This document shows positions 56,729 to 64,000 of a stretch of 64,000 nt of DNA, in pieces. The notes below the pieces were generated by a model, which was not told the origin of the DNA, did no database searches, and was given only the letters and a program-made list of their open reading frames with translations. The DNA lies in the NCBI GenBank assembly GCA_022925895.1, contig JAKSYS010000059.1, positions 62,001 to 126,000 on the forward strand, in the 5' to 3' direction. The DNA is from Fragilaria crotonensis. Its lineage: Eukaryota; Bacillariophyta; Fragilariophyceae; Fragilariales; Fragilariaceae. How positions within the stretch are numbered: position 1 is the stretch's first letter; each line of letters starts with the position of its first letter. Both the position numbers and the translations under genes were made by a program.

Positions 56729-57990
56729 CAGGGGTCGGAATAGTTATACCAAATACTAACCGGGACAAAAATGTAGCAGCGGTTGGTGCGTGGCCATTTT
56801 TTGGTTAAATGCATCGCTGACTTTATCACGGTTTAGTATTAGTATAACCATAGCCTTCTTTCACCTGCGGTCAGTCAACCGGTACTGCAATGGTCATACC
56901 GGTTAAAACCGGTTCATAAACTGTTGCGTGAGTTCAGAGAGTACTGGATGATTTGGTACTGTAGCCCTGTAAAGTACTATCAAAGAGGTGACTTTGGGTC
57001 GTAAGAATCAACAAATGACAGGATGACAACAAATTCTTGCGCTGCAATTTATACATGTGCAAGTGTATTAGAGGTTGCTAAGCTGGAAACTCCATTACAT
57101 ATAAGAAAATTGTGCTCTCAAGTCATTCACATGAAATTCGTACCACCCAGCAGGGATTGGAAAAATAATACTGCAGGACTCGGATTTCAGTATTGAGAGC
57201 GTCTGGTAAATATTTGGTATACCCCGTCGTAAATTTGAACGAACGGATAGTTATGCAATAATATGAAGTCCAAGTGGTTGGTACAAAATATATTTCCCAT
57301 TTATTTCGAGCTTGGGTAAATGACTGGTATCTTTCATTCCAGTCTGGTAGGTATCGGTACTACTGCAACGTACTGGAGAGTGAATTACAGTACTGTAACG
57401 TCTAACGGAACTGGCTTTTACTTAGATGTTTGCTGCTAAAATTAAGAATGTACCGTCATACGTGTTTTAGAATGTATTGCTGAATGTACGTATATACATC
57501 GGCATGTGCTCTTAATACCGCCTTTCGAGATACCAACGCCCTTCCTTGGTAAATAATAACCAAGGGGTACGGGTTACTGGTTGGTATACTCAAAAGCACC
57601 CTGGTAGGTAGAACCAGTACCGATATGAATTCAGTTATCGGATACCAGGCCGTGGGAAAATCTCAGTTTTGGTGGGGGTTATATACCATGGGTATTTGGT
57701 ATCCGGTACCAGTAATAACTATTTTCCAATCCCTGCCACCCAGTATCCTTGATAACCAGGAGGTTCTTCAGAATACCACAATGTGGTAGTATACTGTGCC
57801 GCAGCAGTAGTTAGTTACGATTGGGCCCGGTATCAGGTCAGTCATAACCGGGGTGGCGTGGTAGTATTTGGTTAAATGACCACCAATGCACCACCGGTTT
57901 CCTGGTTTTTTTTAAATGCCAGTTTTGGTACGGTTAAAAACCGGGAAACCGGGTATACCAGAACCGGTAGTATAACTATTCCAACCCCTG
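56729..57990. mobile_element. Deletion derivative of the 4.2-kb CAGGGG transposon
   Basis: It has the same ends as the element at 58006 (CAGGGGTCGGAATAGTTA and CTATTCCAACCCCTG) and shares about 220 bp on the left and about 400 bp on the right, but none of the coding region. GTATATAG flanks both sides (56721-56728, 57991-57998), a perfect 8-bp duplication. A CAGGGATTGG MITE with its own duplication is inserted at 57151. Confidence 0.92.
57151..57735. mobile_element. CAGGGATTGG MITE, 585 bp, copy 2
   Basis: Starts CAGGGATTGGAAAAATAATA, ends CTATTTTCCAATCCCTG. CCACCCAG flanks both sides (57143-57150, 57736-57743), a perfect 8-bp duplication. Same length as copy 1. Inserted in the deletion derivative, so it moved after that element arrived. 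Confidence 0.95.
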
Positions 57991-58005
57991 GTATATAGTA
58001 TATAC

Positions 58006-61000
58006 CAGGGGTCGGAATAGTTACACCAAATACCAACCGGGACAAAAATGTAGCAGCGGTTGGTGTACCGGTTGTTGTGGTGGCAATTTTGAATGCATCG
58101 CTGACTTTACCACGGTTTAGTATTAGTATAACCATAGCCTTTTTTCACCTCCGGTCGGTCAACCGGTACAACAATCGTCATACCGGTTAAAGCCGGTTCA
58201 TATACTGTCGCGCGAGTACGGAGAGTACTGGATGATTTGGTACTGTATGGCTGGTTTTTTTGTGAACCTTCCTGCCGTACTCCCTCATACAAAATCTACT
58301 ACGGTACACAAAACTCCATACTAAAAACGACAGATGCCGAATTCATGATCGAGAACAAACACACTTGACACCAACACACCACGATCTTTGAAGTCAAGTT
58401 CATTCATTCCATTCGCACACCCACTTCAGTCTCTTCCCCTGTTATCTATGCATGATCATCCTCTCTTTTGCTGCTGCTTCATGCTTCAATTCTGAATTCA
58501 CGAACCCTCGGTCAAAATCAAGAGCACAGCGGTGCACCTTGAAGTCCTTCATCAGTCGCTCAATTTCAGTGAACAGCAATTCCTGCTTCTGTGACAGGGC
58601 ACTGCCATCAAGAATGTCCGCTGATCGTTGGTCCAAGTAGTAGTAAGTGCAGATGTATGCACGTGCCCTGGCAGCAAACTTCTGAACCCTTTCTCTCGTC
58701 AAAATTTCAGCAGGACATGTGCAATCTTTCACAAGTATCTTGAAATTCTCACGACCTCGCTTCGATGAGACTGGCTTTCGGCGATAATACGACTTCGCAT
58801 GGGCCCAACAGTACTCCACTCCCTCACCCGCCAGCTCAGCATGGAATTTAGGGGTGAGGAGGACCGTCACACCAAGTTGAGCACCGAGGTGCTGAAGTGC
58901 TGTCTCCTCCTCTCGGAAGTCAACACATTTTGCAAGTAGATGTCGGAGCGAGGAGTTTGTATCGACAACTCCTGTTATTGGATCTTTCCGGCCATCAATA
59001 GTGTAAGACGCTAGCTGCTCTTTGGAATCACTTATCAAGCCTCGTTCCCAAAGAACTTGGAGGAGTCCTTTCGGCTGCCCTTCCCAGCCATGAATTATCT
59101 CGGTCCTCTCATAGTGAAGGTCGACTCCATTATTCCGAGCGAATTCTTGAAGTTCTTTTTTTGTGTGGTTCCTCTGTTTCTGAAGTATTACTCCAGAGGA
59201 TTCGAGTGCATCAACAAGGAGCTTTTTGGTCCTCTCAATTCGTTTGCTTCGTCCTGTTGATTGATTATATCGTCGTGTTTCTCTTTCCTCACTTGAAAGG
59301 TACCATGGTCCAACATCGGTTGGCCTGTCAAACACCATGGATTGGATATCACCGACTTCAAGTTTTGAAGCAAATGGACCGAGAAAGCCTTCCGATGCAA
59401 GTATAGTTGTTTCTCGCATCGGCAATTGAGCACCACCAAAATGCTTTGACATTTGCTTTGCGTCAAGAGCACCATTTCGTTTCCGAGCATGGCCTTGGCT
59501 ATGATCGAAGAGGAATACAAACTCGTATCGTGGATAAAGCACCTTCAAACAGTCAACCACATCCTCAAACTGGAGAGCCATGTGAAAGCTATTCCAGTAT
59601 CCCTCGTTGTTGGCTCCAATGAAGAGGTACTTTACGAATGGGGAGTGAGTCAAAGGTGGCTTGTCAAATGTCTTCGTTACTTCACTTGCGGCATGTGTAT
59701 CAAGGTACTGCCTTCCTAACCTTGTCGCATTTATTGCCATTAGTTCATCGGTTGTCAATGGCCTTCCAAAGCCAAATTCCCGTGACACAAATGCTGAAAG
59801 CATGTATCCATCGCCTTCAGATTTTGGCAGGAGTGGGCGCTGACCTTTAGGTCCAACCCAGGTCTTGGACCCGAGGAGATATTGGGCAAAGACACTTTCG
59901 TCTTGACCAACAATCATTATTGGTCGTGCACCCGGAGGTGCTCGAACACTCATGCTTGCAATCTTGTTAGGAAGTACTAAGGATCCTGTCTGCCTTGCCA
60001 TCCAATAGTCGACATGAAACTCTACCCATGGTTCCTCAGTGTTAGAATGTATATAGTGGTAACCGAATTTCGATGTCAATATTGCTGATTGATTTTGCTT
60101 CTGCCTGTGGGAGTTGTATCCATCGCTCACATCGTGGCTCGTACTCAGTCAGATATCTTCTACAAAAAATACTGCGATAGGCCACCACATCGTCTCTCTC
60201 GTGTCCATCGACATAGAAACTCTTTTTTTCGTGCATCATAGCTAAAACCGAGTAGATGCATCCACCTCCAGACAGTTGTCATACTCAATGTTGCAAGCCC
60301 ATGTGCATTAAGAAACAATGCAACAATTTTATCGTTCTCCTCGTTCTCTAGCAGTCCATCGTCAACTGGTGTTTGTGTTTCCTCACTGGCACAAGACTCC
60401 TTCGTGTCCTTGTCATCCTTCCATTCGATGATCAACTTTGGAAGAAGTACCGTAGAGATAAATTCATGAACTTCTTCTATAGTTAACGTGGCTAGCTTTC
60501 GTACTGCAAATGAAGTAATGTCGTCTTTCGCACTTGGGAACGCTTCGAAGAGTCTTGGCGATGGGCGTTTACCACATTGGACGTAGGGATTAGGATGTGG
60601 AAAGTTGTCGAGGGAACGATATAGTATGTTCCAATTTGCTACCGTCTTGTAACTTGTCGCTTGTGTGAGACCAACACTATTTAAACGTGTACAAGCCTGC
60701 TGGCAACATTCATGCCATGTCCATTTGTTCATGTGCTTGAGTGCGAGCTGGTATGCACAACACAGGAAGAGGGCTCGCTGTCGAACCTCAAAGATTTCTG
60801 ACTTTGAGCAGAAGTTATTAGGGTCCCTTCCATCAACAATGTTACGCCAGGAATCTTCACTTTGATTTGCCGATTTTAAAACTTCGATACGTCGCTCAAC
60901 TACCTCCTGAGGACTCTCAGTGCAGTTGGTTGCATCTCCTCCGGCTGCTAAGATTTGACGTGGCATGAAAAGCTGATACGCCTCAGGACTATCCGGCCAA

Positions 61001-62164
61001 TAAGAAATTGTTGCTCTCGTGGGGCATTCTTGAATTAGCTCCTCGCTTCGTTGCCGTTTTGAAGGATGATCCTCAACGCTTTGTTTGCCCTCCTCGGGTT
61101 CTTTATCAGAGTGAGCCTCCAAAGGTCTCGATCTTGTTGCTGGGATAAGAAGAACATTCTTGCCCATGGCATTGACTCTGTCTCTCCATTCATCATTCAA
61201 AGGAAACGGATATGAAACTTGCTTATTCCTATCGGTGAAAAAATAGAAATACTTTTTTTGGTACTTGACTCGGAAGACTCCAGTTGTGTTTGACCCGTCG
61301 AAGTGTGTCATCGACTCATACCACGCTGAGTGCCAACTTGACATAGATCTATTGAACTTTCGAACATCCACCTTGATTAAATCATTGTCAACGATTCCAC
61401 TCTTTGCCAAAGCGTCAACCCAAGTTGTGGCTGGTAGCCATCTGTTGCATAGTCTGGGACCGAGCCTTGGATCTTCACGCAGCATCAACACGGTCCTTGA
61501 CAAAATTGCCGAAATTCCTGTTGCAGCCTCCATTCTGACTGTCCTGGCTTTAACACCTTGGTTCCTGACGTGATAAGGTACAGATTGGTATGGGCTAGGC
61601 ACTTGCCAAGTAGTGCAAGTGTTGTGATGAGAGCGGTGAAATCCCATTGTGAAACGCTTGCTTTCGTCGCGACAACAAATTCCATCCATGACGTCACAAC
61701 CATAATATTTGTTGTCTCGTGTACATTTCATACCAGGCCGTGCGCCAGGGATGTTGCACGTGAAACCAGCCATACCCACTGTAAACTACTATCAACGAAG
61801 TGACTTGGCACCAAAAATTCTTGCACTGCAGTTTCTAGTTTTTACAGTATATGTGCAAGTATTTAGAGATTGACAAGCCGGAAAATGTCATTCACATGAA
61901 ATTCGTACGACCTAGTATCCTCGATAACCAGGAGGCTTTCCAGAATACCGCAATAGTATACTGTGCCACACCAGTAGTTAGTTATGATTGGGGCCGGTAT
62001 CAGGTCAGTCATAACCGTGGTGGCACGTGGCACAGTTGTATTTGGTTAAATGACCACCAATGCACCACCGGTTTCCCCGTTTTTAAAAAATGCCAGTTTT
62101 GGTACGGTTTAAAACCGGGAAACCGGGTATACCAGAACCGGTAGTATAACTATTCCAACCCCTG
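58006..62164 (-). mobile_element. Large CAGGGG DNA transposon (4,159 bp) with DDE transposase coding region
   Basis: The ends are CAGGGGTCGGAATAGTTACACC on the left (20-base core shared) and GTATAACTATTCCAACCCCTG on the right, a terminal inverted repeat. GTATATAC (57998-58005) and GTGTATAC (62165-62172) flank it, an 8-bp duplication with one mismatch. The interior is nearly filled by minus-strand coding sequence for one large transposase. The neighbouring derivative shares both ends, so the family has been mobilised. Termini and duplication length look like hAT, but the protein lacks hAT motifs. Confidence 0.9.
58442..61773 (-). pseudogene. Large DDE transposase (about 1,110 codons) read in three frames
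   Basis: The upstream frame (61773-60160) starts at ATG, with a Cys/His-rich N-terminus (CNIPGARPGMKC, then GICC and HHNTC) and ends at a helix-turn-helix-like TTVWRWMHLLGFSYDARKK. A middle frame (about 60240-60060) carries YVDGHERDDVVAYR. The last frame (60130-58442) holds VEFHVDYW, VGQDES (D77 of that frame), FLFDHSQGH (D209) and PKFHAELAGEGVEYCW (E439). This is the layout of a large DDE family I know best from fungal genomes, close to Tc1/IS630-type enzymes. The first break is at an A7 run near 60227 and fits a one-base change; the second is near 60100. No intron fits. Either this copy is dead or the assembly has indels. Confidence 0.75.
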
Positions 62165-62193
62165 GTGTATACCATCGGCCATCGGTATTTGGT

Positions 62194-62771
62194 CTCTGAG
62201 TATGGTTGTCTATGTATAGTCAATGATACGAGGAGTTTTAATGCGAGATTGACACGATTCCACAAGTTCCAAAAGGAATGACTCGCACCCATTGAGATTT
62301 AACATATTGACATCGAGTGTCTCATGTTTGCGAACATTCTTTTCTTTTATGTTTAAAGAACCACGTTAAAAGAGATTGAAAAGTTTTCCACAACTTCCGA
62401 ACGTACTCCGAGTACAAGTACCAGGTACCTGGTACTCTATGTCATGTGTGCCTTGATGAATCAAACAGTCCCGTTATGTATGTAAGTGTATTTTTCACTG
62501 GTTGTGTAATCCTACTTCACTGGTTCTCTAATCCTACGTATGCACGTCATGATGTCACATGACACGAGAGACTGTCACACCCCTACGCCCCTTGCAACAC
62601 TACAAATACTACGGTACAACATGTGCGTATGCATAAATGTCAGAATCTACGTGACCGTGTTTCCCCGAATGACCCTTACTGGATTATGCATAGGATGTTT
62701 ACACCTCACAGAGAATCATTTGCTTTTAGTCATAAAATCTTCGATTGTGCAATTCACAAACGTACACCACA
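62194..62771. promoter_or_regulatory. Upstream region of the long b5-like gene
   Basis: 578 bp between the transposon stack and the ATG. Contains GAGTACAAGTACCAGGTACC near 62409 and AT-rich sequence. No defined site. Confidence 0.35.
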
Positions 62772-63620
62772 ATGAAGTTGATCGTCGCATGCCTTATCTC
62801 CATTCTCGCGTTTGCCCACTCCCATGTGGAAGAACTGGAGATGGGCAAAGGGAATAGATTCCTCGCCGATCGTACTGTGACCGTGTCGGAGCTTGCGACT
62901 CACAAGACATATGCTGCTGGATTATGGACGTCCCTAGGGGGGATTGTCTATGACGTGACAAATTTCAGTCATCCAGGTGGTACGAAAATCTTACAGGTCG
63001 GAGGGATTGAGGGCGATACGCTTTACAACAAGGCATACAACGACAGAGTCCATCCGTACACTATCGCACAGGTAGTTACCCAACCTGGCATCGTACGTAT
63101 TGGCCCATTGCAGAGGAATCCTGTCCCTACTAGAGCACCAACCCGCGCCCCCACCAAACGGCCAACCTCTGGTTCCACAACCAAGGCACCGACTCGCCGC
63201 CCTACGAAAAAGCCAACCGCTGGTTCCACAACCAAGGCACCAACCCGCCTTCCTACTAAACGACCAACCCTCCCCCCTACGAAACCACCAACCCTCCCCC
63301 CTACGAAACGACCAACCCCTGTTCCTACGAAACCACCAACACCTGTCCCTACAACGAAATCACCAACCCTCGGCGCCGTCAGAGGGCCAACATCACCCCC
63401 TAATGCCCGTGATTCAACTCCTTCGACCGAAAGCCCTGTGACCGAAAGCCCTGTGAACGAAAGCCCTGTCGACGGCGATGATGACGATGACAATGATGAG
63501 GATGAGGACGAAGATGAGGACGAAGATGAGGACGAAGATGAGGACGAAGATGAGGACGAAGATGAGGATGAAGATGAGGACGAAGATGAAGACGAAGATA
63601 ACGACAATATCTTCAATTGA
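62772..63620 (+). CDS. Secreted cytochrome b5-like protein with PT-rich stalk and Asp/Glu tail, 282 aa
   Basis: ATG at 62772 opens a signal peptide (MKLIVACLISILAFAHS). The b5-like domain spans about 40-115 with SELATH, GIVYDVTNFSHPGG (axial His) and YNDRVHPYTIAQVV (second His). A stalk of about 100 residues follows, made of PTRAPT / KRPT / PPTKPPT units, then a TESPV repeat (three copies), and finally a run of about 45 Asp/Glu residues encoded by a 12-bp GATGAGGACGAA minisatellite. PTxxPT stalks are common in diatom surface and silica-associated proteins. The layout suggests a secreted or wall-linked redox protein, with an acidic tail that could bind cations or silica-associated polyamines; this role is inference. 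Confidence 0.88.
   Translation: MKLIVACLISILAFAHSHVEELEMGKGNRFLADRTVTVSELATHKTYAAGLWTSLGGIVYDVTNFSHPGGTKILQVGGIEGDTLYNKAYNDRVHPYTIAQVVTQPGIVRIGPLQRNPVPTRAPTRAPTKRPTSGSTTKAPTRRPTKKPTAGSTTKAPTRLPTKRPTLPPTKPPTLPPTKRPTPVPTKPPTPVPTTKSPTLGAVRGPTSPPNARDSTPSTESPVTESPVNESPVDGDDDDDNDEDEDEDEDEDEDEDEDEDEDEDEDEDEDEDEDEDNDNIFN
63502..63600 (+). repeat. 12-bp GAT GAG GAC GAA minisatellite coding poly-(D/E)
   Basis: About eight imperfect units in frame in the tail of the b5-like gene. Length changes would keep the frame. Confidence 0.9.
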
Positions 63621-64000
63621 ACGTAGCATCCCATGCCCTATGCAAAAAGATTGTGATCTATAACTTTATCAATAGAGTCCTGAGATTACTGCCACATGTT
63701 ATGAACGCATAGATGTAGCAATGGCTGTCCGATGCCAAAGAAAGATGGAATGGGGACTACTGTGTATTTTTGTTGTTGATAGAGTATTTGACCTGCTGGT
63801 ATAGGTACGGTACATGGGAATACGAGACGGGAGGGGAGTCGAAATAGTTGGAGTGTCAAGGCCAACGGGAGCACGTCCAGAAAGAAGAAGGTAAAGTGGG
63901 ATGGCCAGAAGGAGTTGCCACGATTGCAAAAGTGAGGTCTAGTGATAGGCTAAATCTATCAACTAACAATGTAGAACCAGACAATCAGAAGGGTTTCCAA
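63621..64000. other. 3' flank to window end, no gene recognised
   Basis: Short overlapping minus-strand frames at 63686-63929 show no motif. Confidence 0.4.

Larger units (their letters stand above)
55669..62193. mobile_element. CAGGGATTGG MITE copy 3, torn apart by nested insertions
   Basis: The pieces are 55669-55940, 56467-56728 and 62165-62193. They match the 585-bp MITE in order. The first break holds the dispersed repeat; the second holds a 1.3-kb derivative and a 4.2-kb transposon. Both outer tips are eroded (the left lacks CAGG, the right stops before the terminus). No clear duplication is left. This is the oldest layer of the stack. Confidence 0.8.

Noticed and set aside
58006-62164. 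Calling the large transposon a hAT element from its ends
   Set aside because: No hAT dimerisation or zinc-finger BED motif is visible; the DDE motifs and YVDGHER block point elsewhere.
63023-63634. 203-residue minus-strand frame with a long Ser run
   Set aside because: It is the complement of the PT and D/E repeats of the b5-like gene.
1-64000. CRISPR array, bacterial operon, rRNA or tRNA genes
   Set aside because: No regular spacer repeats, ribosome-binding sites, rRNA or cloverleaf structures were seen; introns show the DNA is eukaryotic.

Overview
The window reads as nuclear DNA of a diatom or close stramenopile alga. The clues are NRT2-type nitrate transporters, secreted proteins with PTxxPT stalks, short GT-AG introns of about 70-125 bp, Ty1/copia elements, a DIRS-like fossil, and many DNA transposons. 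Species cannot be told from sequence alone. Gene density is low and transposons make up roughly a third or more of the window. All calls are by eye, and identities and counts are approximate.

Layout. 1-1.9 kb: right part of a PIF/Harbinger-type transposon with a Myb/SANT-like accessory gene. 2.8-3.7 kb: a decayed Harbinger-like transposase with a CAGGG-ended MITE inside it. 4.8-5.3 kb: a possible two-exon small gene. 5.8-9.2 kb: a three-exon type II P-type cation ATPase. 11.4-13.6 kb: a two-exon secreted trypsin-like protease with a long C-terminal module. 14.2-17.8 kb: two paralogous secreted seven-cysteine proteins, one with a Mutator-like MITE directly upstream. 19.3-20.3 kb: a membrane-anchored Hint (hedgehog-type) protein with one frame break. 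21.8-23.4 and 44.6-46.2 kb: two very similar three-exon NRT2 genes in direct repeat, pushed about 23 kb apart by two young copia elements, a DIRS-like fossil and several MITEs. 47.6-50.0 kb: a G-patch protein and a membrane-anchored SET-domain protein. 52.6 and 62.8 kb: paralogous secreted cytochrome b5-like proteins. Between them, at 55.7-62.2 kb, is a nested transposon stack.

The most interesting item is the 4,159-bp DNA transposon at 58,006-62,164. It has CAGGGG termini and an 8-bp target duplication, as hAT elements do. Its coding region instead looks like a large DDE transposase with a Tc1/IS630-like catalytic layout. A deletion derivative with both ends lies next to it, and six other CAGG-ended elements lie elsewhere in the window, five of them with clean 8-bp duplications. 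This suggests a productive transposase group behind many of the MITEs here.

The host genes form no operon-like unit. Their themes are membrane transport (nitrate, cation), secretion or cell surface (protease, seven-Cys pair, Hint protein, b5-like pair), and two probable nuclear or regulatory proteins (G-patch, SET).
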